A stretch of DNA of 64,000 nt from Crotalaria pallida (taxonomy: Eukaryota; Streptophyta; Magnoliopsida; Fabales; Fabaceae): NCBI GenBank assembly GCA_037953625.1, contig CM075649.1, positions 126,043,290 to 126,107,289 on the forward strand. The letters are read 5' to 3'. Numbering within the stretch: the first letter of the stretch is position 1; each line of letters starts with the position of its first letter. Of the stretch, positions 33,615 to 45,277 are shown piece after piece. A program made the translations under genes and the position numbers. The notes beneath the pieces were generated by a model. It saw nothing but the letters and a program-made list of their open reading frames with translations, did no database searches and was not told the DNA's origin.

Positions 33615-33979
33615 ATGGAGAATCGTATGGAGATCACCACCTGGAAAAGGCACGAAAATGGTTGGAAGGCTACTCCCTATGGCTGGGTATGGACTGGCTA
33701 CACTCAGATAGTGTTTCCGGACCCAGAGCACACCTTGAGTGGAGTTAATTTGGAACTGCATCTGGGACAGGTCACTGTACGAGGGTACAACAATTATGAC
33801 AAAAGGTTCGGGATGAGATACAGGAAAAATCTATCATGCTGGATGGAGAGGAGATAGAGACAAATGACAATGGGGAAGCAACGTCAAAGTTGGCATCACC
33901 TTCGGAGGTGAAGGAAGGGCGCAACATGAAAGGGAAGCTTCGACCAGTCGTCTTCAACAGGAAGATCGAAGGATAGTGT
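33615..33979 (+). pseudogene. Frameshifted 5' LTR copy of the element D LTR ORF
   Basis: This corresponds to the intact frame at 44843-45277. It encodes the same M-E-N-R-M-E-I-T and Y-G-W-V-W-T-G-Y-T-Q-I-V stretch, then leaves frame near 33803 where one A is missing in ATTATGACAAAAGG compared with ATTATGAACAAAAGG in the 3' LTR. The downstream sequence remains alignable to 33976. Confidence 0.5.
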
Positions 33980-34389
33980 TATTATTTTAGGTGGCCTCAC
34001 GTTATCTGTCAGCCTAAATTTGGTGTCAGTATTTAGAGTCAAGGATTACCTAAGTAATGAACTATTTATGTAATTCAGCTTATTTTAGATTATGCCCTAC
34101 TTTTGAAGAAGTGTAAGAATGAAACCTTTTGAGAACTGTATAAGTTCTTCTGATGAAATACAAAGAACTATGTTGGGTTCGAAACCAAATCATTTTCCAA
34201 TGATAAATGTTTTTAGAGATTCAAGTAAGTAAGTATATGTTTTAGTAACAACTCGGTTTTCCATGAGGGATGTCAAAGTATATCGATGACATCTCAATAA
34301 TGTTTAAAAAAAAAAAATTGGCCTCATTTTTGCAACTTAATAAATAAAAGTTGGTTATGTTGTGTTACGAAAATCGGGCTGTTACATTA

Positions 34390-34401
34390 TGGTATCAGAG
34401 C
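34390..34401 (+). other. Primer-binding site of element D
   Basis: TGGTATCAGAGC begins four bases after the 5' LTR end (...GTTACA TTA) and is the standard initiator-Met tRNA complement of plant LTR retrotransposons. It is intact. Confidence 0.9.
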
Positions 34402-35690
34402 TTATGGTAATCCTTAGTGGCCTTAAGCATGGGCTTACATGCTTTGTTTGTATGACTCTGTGTGTCTACTAGTGTAAGGATAGGAGTACAAGGTCAAAGT
34501 TCTCGCCTTTCTGAGATGTGTGACTCTGTCTGTGTCTCTAGTGTCTGTGGATGTGATCTGCTGGATATGTTGACTATATAGTCTAAAGAAAGTGGACCGA
34601 GTAGAAAGTGAATAGATTCTATGTCGAGACCCTATAACCTTTGATGTTATATCATTGCTTGATAGACCCAAGTCTGTTGACCTTGACGCACCTTTTGGTA
34701 CAAGGGTAGTCATTACCTTTAAGAGTATAGGATATCATCCTTGGATCACCATGTTTGTTGAATTGCCCCAACAAAAACAGTCATTGTTGCAGAAATTCAA
34801 ACTTTTTCTTCATGAGCCTTACTATCAAACCATAGCCTTATCGATCCTTTCCGAAATCCATTAGCCTGACTTGTGAAAATGAAAATGCCATAGTTACCCA
34901 GATAGCTTAGGCTTGAACGATCAAGGATGGATCAATGGTTGAAATTGAATAAGAGTATAAGACCACAGTGAACTTAGTTGTAAGATTGATCGAAGTTGGG
35001 GAGCTACAAGGAAGATAAGAGGTGTATGTTACCGGTAATTTGAGGAAATTATAATGAAAATCCGGATGATTAGAACCACTTTGTGCTATAGCTAAATGTC
35101 TAGATGGTGAAAGTGATAGGCATGATTGATGCTTAGGATGAGTCTAACAGAAAAGTGACATTGTTTTGAGAAAGTAAAACCAAAGTTGCAATAGAATCTC
35201 CCTAAGTTAGAGAAATGATGGATGAAAGCATTAGAGTTAGAAGGAAAACTGAAGGAAGGAGTAGTTACTTATGAATTAGTGGGAATCCAAAGTTGTCGAG
35301 AGTAGTGAGTACCTAATGATTTTTGGACCTGTTAGCAGTTTTAAAAGTAAAACCTCGTGCTCGTAGAGAGGTGTGAAGTCATGTATGTATCAATATTCCT
35401 TAAGTTTGTACCTGAGGTTGAGACTTCTGTAACTACGATTAGTTAAGAAACGGTATCCTCTTGGTTTAGTCCATTGGACTTGACCCGATTCAACACGCAA
35501 GTGGTTGTACGTGTGAAGCTTCTTCGTCCGAAAGCAACAAACGAGGAGCACTGTAAAGTAAATGATGTAAGCAAAGGAAATACGACCACGAAGTGAGAAT
35601 GAGAACGTTCTCATGGGCCTCACCGCAATGCGAGAATTTTGTGTCCTGCTGCCCAATCCGTAACGCATTTCTCGGGGACGAGAAATCTTT
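34402..35690 (+). other. Element D internal region, no recognisable gene
   Basis: About 1.3 kb lies between primer site and polypurine tract. Open frames are short (69-92 codons) and on conflicting strands, and none shows retroelement motifs. The only structural feature is the ATTTCTCG-GGGA-CGAGAAAT hairpin at 35667-35686 near its 3' end. The region could carry a packaging signal. Confidence 0.7.
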
Positions 35691-35703
35691 AAGTTGGGGA
35701 GGA
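35667..35703 (+). other. Element D hairpin and polypurine tract
   Basis: A perfect eight-base stem (ATTTCTCG / CGAGAAAT) with loop GGGA at 35667-35686 is followed by AAGTTGGGGAGGA (35691-35703) and the LTR start TGTGACGACC. Loop and position equal those of element B at 24363-24344 on the other strand. Confidence 0.8.
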
Positions 35704-36703
35704 TGTGACGACCCGCAAATTCCTCGTCTGTTTTAAATGAATTTTTGAAATATATTTTATCAACGATAGATGTATTTGTGTGAAAATAAATATTTTCATG
35801 AACTCAAATTAGATGGTTTTATTATTTGGGATTTCTTTGAGAAGTGAAATTCTTTGTGAACTTTAATAGATTGAATGACTTTCAAAATTCATATCTTTTT
35901 AACCATAACTCCGAAAATTATGATCTATATATGAAAACGATCGTCTTTAAATGTAGAATTTGAAAATGTGACTTTTATAATTTGTTGGATTTATTTACGA
36001 AAATTTATTTTTGGATGCATTTTAAACGAATTTTGAGTATATAAATCAGTAAAAATAGTTAAAGACCTCAAATAAACTTTTCCTTTTGAGGATCTCTTTT
36101 ATATATGAAAACATGATTTTAGAAAATGAAATAGGGTCTGTAAATGTAGCCAAATAGTGCAGTTAATTGTTTTAGTTAAAGTGTGTATTTTTAGGATTTT
36201 TATTCACTATTATTGATGAATGTCATGTTACAAATGGAAAATTATTTGGTGTAATCTTATAAAGTGAATTTAAAATAAAATGAGTACTTGATATGAGTGT
36301 ATGTGAATAATTGTGTGATGTGTGAATTCTTTGCATCCTATTATTTTTCATTAAGGTGGCATAGCAATTTAATATTTGTATGATGTGTGTGATTAGAAAA
36401 ATGAAAATTAAAATGGTGTATAAGTGTGTATAGGTGACAAGCATGCATGAAGGGAGAGTAGGAAGTTTATTTTCTTCTAGGCTAAGAAATTAAAAGTAAA
36501 ATTTAATCTATGGAAAATAAATTAGGAGATGTGATGTAGAGAACAAAATGATGTGTGACAAGACCTAATGCCTTAAATTACTCCTTGATGTCTCCTTGAG
36601 TGGACTTGATCCATGCAAACTTCTTAAGTGCCGAAATTGCCCCTAGCCCTAACACATGAACCGAAATTAAATTAAGGGCAAAAGAGGGAATGCACGATTT
36701 GCT

Positions 36704-36711
36704 TATAAATA
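36704..36711 (+). promoter_or_regulatory. TATA box of element D 3' LTR
   Basis: TATAAATA in the same context as 29568-29575. The family C insertion lies about 220 bases downstream, in the R/U5 part, so any transcript started here would run into it. Confidence 0.6.
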
Positions 36712-36923
36712 GCTTTGGCTTAGTTCATTTTGCTTCATTTTCATTTCTTCCTCTTCATTTCACACCAAACACTTGGTCTACGAGGCTCATCAAACTCTTA
36801 GTGAGAGAGAGAAAGAGGGAGGCCGTGAGAAGAGAAGGAGAAGAAGAAGAGGATTTCCAGTTTTATTCAAGATTTTTCTTTGAAGATCGAGTGTGTGGAG
36901 CTTAGGGAAATCAAGCTTAGGTA

Positions 36924-36928
36924 GAAAC
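36924..36928. repeat. Target-site duplication of the family C solo LTR, left copy
   Basis: GAAAC, repeated at 41073-41077. Removing the insert and one copy restores the word found uninterrupted in the other D LTR at 29784. Confidence 0.92.
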
Positions 36929-37617
36929 TGTAACACCCTCACAATTATATAGCTTAATTACCAAAAATTAGATTGATTTTTAATTATGACTTGAAAATTT
37001 CTTTTTAATTCTTAATGAAAATTCGACAGAGTCTCCTCTGTTTATTGGACTTTCCCAAAAATTACATTTTATAAACCTGTCAGACCAGAAAACATTTATA
37101 AACATACAAACTTGGTTTTTATGCCCTGGTAACAAAATATAACAACACTCAGGGCTTACAAGGCTTGCATTAATTTCAAAACTCAAATAAGATAATTATA
37201 GCGAAATAAATATAATTCCCTCTTAACTAATTTTCACTCCACGGGGTGGAGTGTACTCCTGCTCGGCCGATACTAATGCAAGCTCAATCTCGATACCTGT
37301 AAAAACAGTTAAGAGGTGAGCATTACACAGAACTTAGTGAATGAAATCTAAATAGACATAGTAATAACTAAGTCATAGACAAATAGCAGTTAATCACATA
37401 ATTATCAGACAATTCAAACCCATATATTTCAGTCACATACACTTATCATTTTTATTATCGTTTCAATATTCTAATCTTGATCCTTCTTGCCCTCTATACC
37501 CTGTCCTTAGTAAACTCTTTTCCACCCAACTATTCTCACTCAAAACTCATCCAACCTCTTTCTCATTATGTCCTTGATCTCGTTCACTTTCGACATCTTA
37601 ATACCTTTCCTTTTCAG

Positions 37618-38230
37618 GGCTTTGCGAACCCACCACTGCGTACGACTCCATGAATTGGGCGTCTTACCGCTGCACACGCCATTAAATCGTGCGGCTTACG
37701 CAACCAATGCACCCAGCGGGGCGTACTTACTTGGCCCGGCATTCGCAAAACTGTAACTAGGGTACTACGGACTCACCACTGCGCAAAACTCCATGAATTG
37801 GGCGGCTTACCGCTGCACACGCCATTAAATCGTGTGGCTTACACAACCAATGCACCCAGCGGGACGTACTTACTTGGCCTGACATCCGTAGACCACATCC
37901 GCATGTCCTATCATAGTACTGTGAACCCACCACTGCGTACGACTCCATGAATCGGGCGTCTTACCGCTGCACACGCCATTAAATCGTGTGGCTTAAGCAA
38001 CCAATGCACCCAGCGGGGCGTACTTACATGGCCTGGCATCCACATACCCAAATCCCTAAATTCTCTATCACTTTATCTATCATTACTCACATCAGAGTAC
38101 TGCGAACCCACCACTGCGTACGACTCCATGAATCGGGCGTCTTACCGCTGCACACGCCATTAAATCGTGCGGCTTACGCAGCCAATGCACCCAGCGGGGC
38201 GTACTTACATGGCTTGACATTCGCATACCC
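37618..38230. repeat. Minisatellite of 145-180 bp units in family C LTR
   Basis: Four units begin near 37623, 37768, 37923 and 38102 with GCGAACCCACCACTGCGTAC and share ACTCCATGAAT(T/C)GGGCG, CCGCTGCACACGCCATTAAA and CACCCAGCGGGGCGTACTTA. Spacers between the conserved 125-base cores vary, which makes the period uneven. Composition is far more GC-rich than the surrounding LTR. Confidence 0.88.
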
Positions 38231-40059
38231 AAATCCTTAATTCTCGTATCACTTTCTCTTCCATTTTTCTAACTCAATCATTCAACCACATTCTTCCTAT
38301 TTCTGATATCACCCTATTCCCATTTCCTAGATCATTCTATTCTCATTTTCTAATCTCGAGCACCCGTCAAATTGCTTAGTTCCCTACACTTACTAATCCA
38401 ACCTATACTTACCCCATGTTCATATCTAATTCTTAGCCAACCTTTCCTATTTATAAACATCTATCATCACGCAACACTTTATATAATACAATCACATAAT
38501 ATCATGATTCCAAGAAAAAGCCAAACACCAAATAACAATAAATCAGGCATTCTACCACGCTTACATAATTTCAAACATCAAATATCAAATAAAATATCCA
38601 AACATCAAGTCGTGCATATAATACACAAATCCCAAGTAAAGTATCAAATATTAAAAGCCAATCATCAAGTCATGCACATAATACATAAATTCAAGTGAGG
38701 GTTTCTATTCTTTTCTTAAGTCATTATTATTTATTATTACCGATTACCCTAGGGTTCATTAACATACAAACTCACCCAATCTCAATCATTACTATACACT
38801 AACTAGATTTACATTTCCTAAGCTAAGGTAACATTCCCCCTTACCTTGCGTTTCCTTAGGCATGATTCGTTTCGTACGACAATGTCCAAAAATATCCGAG
38901 TCCAGTGCTTACGCGCGGCGACAGGTTCTAAAGCTCCTTCGTCGTCTAATCATATTACATAAATTAAATAATAATCAACTGAATGCGCCTAAACCAAACC
39001 AAACACGACAATCAAACTATTAGTTAATCCTTTTTAATTATGCTAAAACAATATCAACATTTGATTAGTTGTTACGTTTGTAACGCTATAAAAACATATT
39101 TCTCTTTATAACCAGCAAATTAGAAAATATCAAATAGGTTATAAACGACCATTCAAGGTTCCTTAAAATAAACATTTTGGAACTTTACGTTCGAGGAATT
39201 TAGAAATGGAAATTAAAACAATTAACTTCGACATCTTGAAAATTGACAAGTACTAATGTATCAAATTTTGGGCAAGTTTCTAAATCACGAAATCATTTGA
39301 TTATGAGTTACAAATCGAAGTTAAATAGAGTATAAATTAGGACCATTGGATTCTCATAAAGTAGTATAGCTTTTTAAATGAAAATAGGTCAAACTTTCAA
39401 AATTATTATAACCTATTAAAACAAATCAAAATCAAGTCGCTTTGATAGTAACTCACAAAATCAAATGCCAATGTTACTTGACTCTATAAATTCGAGAATG
39501 AAAGAGAGCATTCTTTGTTCAATAGTAAGTTAAAAATCATGTTTTCTAAGCCCAAATAACTACACTCCCTTTCAATTCGAATTTAAAGCCTAGAGTATTA
39601 ACCTGAATTAACGTATGCCGAATGCATCAGGTTTCTAATTAATTAGTTTATTGTTTAGTTTAGGGACAACAACCCAACTAAACTACAACTCGATTACTTA
39701 GGAGCCCAACATCTTTAACAAAAACTTTTAAAACTCGTCGTTCGGCATAATGGTCGACTCAATATTATACAAATCAGCATAACCAATTAAAATTATTAAA
39801 CAAGACTAATTAAAATCAACACTACATCATACTACCATTCATTTTTCAAAACAACAATAAAATTCCAAAATAACTTAACAGGATAATTATCACTAATTAA
39901 GATTACAATTATTATTAATGTTATTATTATTATTAAAATGCAACATAGAGCAGTTAAGAAAGTGTTAGAGGTTTACCCACAAATCTGATTTTGAAGCAAG
40001 AGAGGCCAAGACCGGTTCAGTCAGTGCTCAGCCCAAACCCGGTTCACAACCAACCGGTT

Positions 40060-40560
40060 TAACCCAGTTCCATTTCATGGCAACCCCCACCCGTGGCGGC
40101 GCACAACAACCAGCATAGAAACGTCCTCGAGGATGGCGGCAAGAACCGAGGAAGAGAAAGACAGAGGTTGAGACCCTCTTCTCTGGAGGTGGCGGCAGCT
40201 CGTCTTCATGGCAGCAGTAACAGGGAACAATGACGGCGACGGATCCGTGCTGGAGAGAGGCGGGTCGCGATTTGCGACTGGAAGGAGGGCGCATGCGTGG
40301 CGTCGATGACGGCCCAGGAAGAGAGATCGCGTGAGGAGGAGGGAGACATGAACACGACGACGCCGGTGATGGTGGGCGACGTGAGAAGAGAAGAGACGAG
40401 GAGAAGAGGAACCGTGAGCGACGGAGAGACCGAGAGTGAGAACACAAGCGGCGGCCATGGCTTCATGGGTTGCGGCGAGGGAAGAAGAAGAAGACCAGAA
40501 CGAAGAGGGAGAGGGATCGAGTGAGGAGTGGGAGGGGGGGCTTGTAGCGCCGCAACAAAG
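40060..40560 (-). other. GC-rich leader-like block in family C LTR
   Basis: On the minus strand this reads like a plant 5' leader or first exon: an AACCCTAAGGGTTCCC word, CT-rich stretch (CTCTCCCTCTTCG), then a frame starting A-T-G-G-C-C-G-C-C near 40458 with Arg/Ser/Pro-rich codons. Several overlapping frames of 127-139 codons are open, which is expected of GC-rich low-complexity DNA. I do not claim a gene. It may be the transcribed start of the LTR or captured host sequence. Confidence 0.35.
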
Positions 40561-43500
40561 AAAAGGGAACCCTTAGGGTTTCCCTTCCACAGCACACACA
40601 CATTCTTTTTTTTATTATTATTAATTCATTATTATTATCTTTCAAACAAATACCTTCATTTATTTATTTATTTATTAATTTAATAAATAGAAATCAATAT
40701 TATTATTATTTGAAGGGAAACTAATACTAGGAATTAAGTATCATACTATCACATATAGAGATATCATAAAGTTATTATTTTAGTATGATAATTTTCTTTA
40801 AACGAGTTCACTTAAAAATATAATTAAATAAACTTTTGTAGTTAACATATTTATGAAAATACCTAACACTTAAATGATAAATTCCTGGAAACAATTATTT
40901 GATTCAATAAAACTTATAATTTATAACTTTAAAGAAATCGTGTATTCTAATTACGATATTTCCTAATACTTTCATAATACTAAAAGCGACCTTAATTTAT
41001 TATTTCAATCTATTATTATTATTATTATTATAAATTATAATTATACTAGGGATTAGAATTCGGGATGTTACAGAAACCCTTCTCTTTCTTAGAAAGCTTT
41101 GTTTTAAGATCTTGAAAATTTGAGAGTTTCATGTAACCATTTGTAAGCTTGTAATTTTCTTTCTTTTGCATGTTGTTTTTGAGCTTTCTCTTGTATTTCT
41201 ACTCCTATTTCTACTTGGATCTAAGATTGAAAACAAAGAAATGAACATGCATCCACTTAGATGATGCTCACGGTTTTGGTCTCTTTTCACTTGAAATAAT
41301 TTTTGATCTTTGAATTGTATTTTTATGTTGATTTTATGACTTGATGTGTAAGATCTAAGTACATGCATGTTGATGTTTGATCTTGAAAAAGTTGAGATCT
41401 TGGTTATTGCATGTTAAAGATCTAGTGAAGTCTATGCTTGAACTTAAAGATCTATGGTTGCATGTGTTTGTTTTGATGTGATCTTGGAGTTTAAGTTACA
41501 TGCATGTTATTTTTAAGTGTTGATCATGAGTATTTGTGCTAGAAAGTTTAGATCTTTCACTTGTGATCTTCTTTGTCACGGTTTTGACTAGAGTTTGTGC
41601 TTAAACTTGTTTGTTTGCCTTGATCTTTATGTGCATGTGATGATTTAAACTTGATCTATGATAAAGCATGGAACTTGATCTTTGCATGTTGTAAAATGAA
41701 ACAAAAATCTTGTCCTTGATATGATGATGATTCGGCCAAACATAAAAGCATTGAGAAATCATGCTTTGCACATGCATGTTAATATTTGTTTAATCTAAGG
41801 ACTTTAAATGCATGCATGGAGTTGTTAAGATTGAAAGATAAGACTTTGATGTGATACTTGATTTAATAAGTTGATTTAAGTTAAGAAAATAAATTAAAGT
41901 TTGATAATATTCCAAGTTGAGCCCACGGTTTTTGAATAAAAAAAAATATAATTTCATGATTTTATGCCTTAAACTTTGAACAAATCCTTGCTCTGACTTC
42001 TCAATATTTTCGGCCAATGCATGTTCAAGAAAGTTAGAAAATTTTCCTATGAAATGACCTTTAATGATGAACATGTTTTATGTGAATGATGTTATGTTTG
42101 ATTTGAAATGTTGGGTTGTTTTCTTAAATCCCCTTCGGTTTAGGATAATAGAGTATTTAAGTTGGTTTAATTAATTGAAAATGAAATCGTTTTGGAAGTG
42201 ATTATGTGTTGTATAAATGATTTAGTGTTAGTTAACTGATTATATGTTTGAGTTTAATTGGAAAAGTGTTGTTTTAATGCTTTATGGAATGTTAGAAAAA
42301 TTTATAAATGTTGTTTAGCCTTGATGCATGATTCGGCGGAGGCATGATTAGTAGGATAGGAAATAATTTTGTTGAATGATAATGGATATTTGAAGGGTGA
42401 ACGACCTATAAGGAAAGTAAAAGCTAAAGTGTTTGATTGTGAAAGTGTTTATTTGAAAATAACTTTGAAGACTAGTTGATTGTAAGGTTGTTGTCTTTGA
42501 ATAACTTGAATTTATGGATTGTGTTTGATGGCTGCCCTAGCTTTATTTTTAGTATTGAAGCTTGAATTTTAAAGTAACAAAGTGTTGGTTTTGTAATAAG
42601 GAATGTTTGGGAAGCAAAAGTACTTTTACGTTGTTTTCGGATTTTATTAAAGTGAATTTTCAAAACAATTCCTTGCTGTCCAGAATTGTTCGGGTTTGTT
42701 TCTTAGTTTTAAAAATGTGCTCATGTGATTTAAAGTATGGTTTTCAAGCGATATTTGATTTGGGAAAAGTTAGAGTTGTTTTGAGAAAACAAGCGTGTTT
42801 TAAATTAATCGACGAGGAATGAAATGTGTTTGAGTTAAGGGAAGATTTTCTTATATAAGTTAATAATATAAACGTGTTTTGTTAATACGAGGAATGGTAA
42901 AGACGGGGGATTGGAGGAGCTGACAGCGACAAGGATCCGCGGAGATCGTGTGCATTTAATTGCTGGACTAGAGGTGAGAGAGAAGCTTTCCTAAGACACC
43001 GTGGTATTTAGGTGATTTATTAGGACGTTCCTGTTCATCTTAAAGATCGGAACTTGGTGGTTCTGAGTCAGTAGTATAGTGGCAATTATCAATGTTTGTG
43101 TGGCCACTTATACGAAGGAGACAAAGACCACATGTTGTTATGTGATGGAATTATATGATGATGATTTGAAATAGCATGTTTATGTTTATTTGTTTAAATG
43201 TTTAATTATGCATGATAATATTTGAATTGTTGATTAATAAGGGTAACATGCTGATGGACATTTGTTACGTCTTGAAAATGAGATAATGTGGATAAGATTG
43301 TGAAAGTAAAAGATACAAAGAGAAAGAAGTGATTCCTGGTTGGGTTTAAGTCCTTATGGAATAAGGCAACTTGATAAGACATTGAGATGAGAAATGATTT
43401 AACGTGTAAAGAAAATCGTAAGAATGGAATAAGAGATAAAGTATCGTAATGTTGAAGAGCAAGAATCGATAATAATCATGTTGATGAAAACAATGTTGTT

Positions 43501-43570
43501 GAGCAAGAGCTGATGAGCCAGAGCAGATGAAAGCATTGCTGCCGATGTTCACTGGAATGAGATGTGATAT

Positions 43571-43753
43571 GAGTTGAGCTTTGCTCCTCTGCTGATGATC
43601 ACTTGGAATGAGACTTGTCTTGAGTTGATCTTTGCTCCTCCGCTGATGATGACATGGAATGAGACTTGTCTTGAGTTGAGCTTTGCTCCTCCGCTGATGA
43701 TCACTTGGAATGAGACTTGCCTTGAGTTGAGCTATGCTCCTCCGCTAATGTTC
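43571..43753 (+). repeat. 51-bp minisatellite in D 3' LTR
   Basis: Units start at 43571, 43622, 43673 and 43724. The array is the cognate of 32268-32450 with the same number of units but several substitutions (for example GAGTTGATC in unit 2). Confidence 0.9.
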
Positions 43754-43953
43754 TGAAAAGAGTTATGTTGCTATTCTGAGAAAGTTTACGAGATGAAATG
43801 TAAGATTGTTGATGCAATCCCAGCTCTGTGCTATGTTAAGAAAAGAAAAGAAAAGTAATGTTGTAAATTAGTGGTCGGGACTCGTTGAAGGGATGCACCA
43901 AAGATGAGCCGACCTTAGGGTAATAACTAAAATCCAAAACTCTTAAAAAGACA

Positions 43954-44160
43954 TTGACGAATGCGGTGATCAATGAGTGCGAAGTAGTGGAGAGGAAGAT
44001 ACCATGGGTATCTACGGATACTCAGGAGGAGACTGCATTAGGGGAAGGCAATGACGGTGAAACGTCAAGAAGCCTTGAGTACTTTCTAGGTGGGACGAAT
44101 TCCATAAGGGGTAAGGATGGGCCGATCCTATGTCGTGGTAAGTTCTACACCCGGAACTAG
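43954..44160 (+). CDS. Small LTR ORF of element D, 3' copy (68 codons)
   Basis: Cognate of 32651-32857, with substitutions such as N to I near residue 6 and I to T near residue 27. It is open in both LTRs. No domain is recognised and translation is unproven. Confidence 0.2.
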   Translation: MTNAVINECEVVERKIPWVSTDTQEETALGEGNDGETSRSLEYFLGGTNSIRGKDGPILCRGKFYTRN

Positions 44161-44842
44161 AATAGTACTGTCACCCCCTAGATTGCAAATCTTGAACAGT
44201 GAGAGGGACTGGAACAGGGCTCTGTGATTTTGCCACTGTACCGGATTTTCTACAGTGTGCCTTGATTATATGATTTGATTTGAGACTGTACCGGATTTTC
44301 TACAGTTCTCCTGGCATTGAGTATTTTGTTGAGACAGCTGTCAAGCCCGCGTGGTCAAGGTCCTGTACTCCTGTTTGCTTCCGACTAGTTTGGGTGGATG
44401 ACCGAGGAGATGTAGACGTGTGTGCTAACTGCGAACGAAACAAGTACCTCAATGATATTTTAATTCCCCAATCATCGATGAACGTGATCCAATAAGACTT
44501 GATAAGAAAAGTTTAGGAGTCATGAAAAGACTTATAATTATAAGAAGCAAAATCTTATGGAATATTGATAATAAGAAACGAATGGAGAATGAAAGTGTGG
44601 AAAAGTGAATGAAACCATATGAAAATGGAAATGAATGCAACTCAAAGATTCACAAGTTGAGATCGAGAAAGGAATTGAGAAAGAAAGAATGTTCATGTTG
44701 ACAAGTGAAAATAAGTTTGGCAATATAATGAATGACGACGACGACGACGATGATAAACTTGAATGTTGTGTTGTATTTATTTTGCATTATTATGTTTGTA
44801 TTGTCTTAATATCTTGCCTATTACAAACCCATACCGTCGACG

Positions 44843-45277
44843 ATGCGTCGTTCGGAATGCTTACTCTCTCCTGTCTCGTTGGCATATCGGTGCTGCTGGT
44901 ATTGCGACGGACAGATGGAGAATCGTATGGAGATCACCGCCTGGAAAAGGCACGGAAATGGTTGGAAGGCTACTCCCTATGGCTGGGTATGGACTGGCTA
45001 CACTCAGATAGTGATTCCGGACACGAAGCACACCTTGAGCGGAGTTAATTTGGAACCGCATCTGGGACAGGTCACTGTACGAGGGTACAACAATTATGAA
45101 CAAAAGGTTCGGGATGAGATACAGGAAAAATCTATCATGCTGGATGGAGAGGAGATGGAGACAAATGACAATGGGGAAGCAACGTCAAAGTTGGCATCAC
45201 ATTCGGAGGTGAAGGAAGGGCGCAAGATGAAAGGGAAGCTTCGACCAGTCGTCTTCAACAGGAAGATCGGAGGATAG
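44843..45277 (+). CDS. LTR-encoded ORF of element D, intact copy (144 codons)
   Basis: The frame opens at an ATG at 44843 in the sense strand near the 3' end of the LTR. It encodes an aromatic-rich N-terminal half (Y-G-W-V-W-T-G-Y-T-Q-I-V-I-P) and a charged C-terminal half (K-V-R-D-E-I-Q-E-K-S, D-G-E-E-M-E-T-N, then K-M-K-G-K-L-R-P-V-V-F). I recognise no family, signal peptide or membrane segment. An internal ATG at the M-E-N-R-M-E-I-T position is an alternative start. The 5' LTR copy is frameshifted (33615-33979). Its location just upstream of the primer site places it in the RNA leader. It could be a family-specific protein, a relic of a captured gene, or chance. Confidence 0.35.
   Translation: MRRSECLLSPVSLAYRCCWYCDGQMENRMEITAWKRHGNGWKATPYGWVWTGYTQIVIPDTKHTLSGVNLEPHLGQVTVRGYNNYEQKVRDEIQEKSIMLDGEEMETNDNGEATSKLASHSEVKEGRKMKGKLRPVVFNRKIGG

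Larger units (their letters stand above)
28566..34386 (+). repeat. Element D 5' LTR (5.8 kb)
   Basis: Begins TGTGACGACCTGC and ends TCGGGCTGTTACA, four bases before the primer site. It includes a TATAAATA box 1.0 kb in, a GA-rich leader at 29668-29710, about 2.4 kb of T/G-rich DNA, a 51-bp minisatellite (32268-32450) and remnants of the LTR ORFs (32651-32857 and 33615-33979). U3 is about 1 kb and R/U5 about 4.8 kb, an unusually long untranslated leader. Confidence 0.92.
36929..41072 (-). mobile_element. Solo LTR of gypsy family C
   Basis: 4144 bases from TGTAACACCCTCAC to GGGATGTTACA, flanked by GAAAC on both sides, with no internal region. By analogy with family B (TGTAACA-type start, GGGTGTTACA-type end) the LTR reads on the minus strand. 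It contains a four-copy minisatellite (37618-38230), a GC-rich leader-like block (40060-40560) and AT-rich remainder. The family also forms the outermost layer of the nest at 20275-20857. Confidence 0.9.

Noticed and set aside
40028..40601. Overlapping Arg/Ser/Pro-rich frames up to 139 codons on the minus strand
   Set aside because: Several frames are open at once in GC-rich low-complexity DNA within a solo LTR. No frame shows a domain and none continues beyond the block.
41129..42074. Frames of 79 and 94 codons repeated in both D LTRs (29842-30787 and 41129-42074)
   Set aside because: They are antisense to the LTR transcript, AT-rich, and shared only because the two LTRs are recent copies of one sequence.
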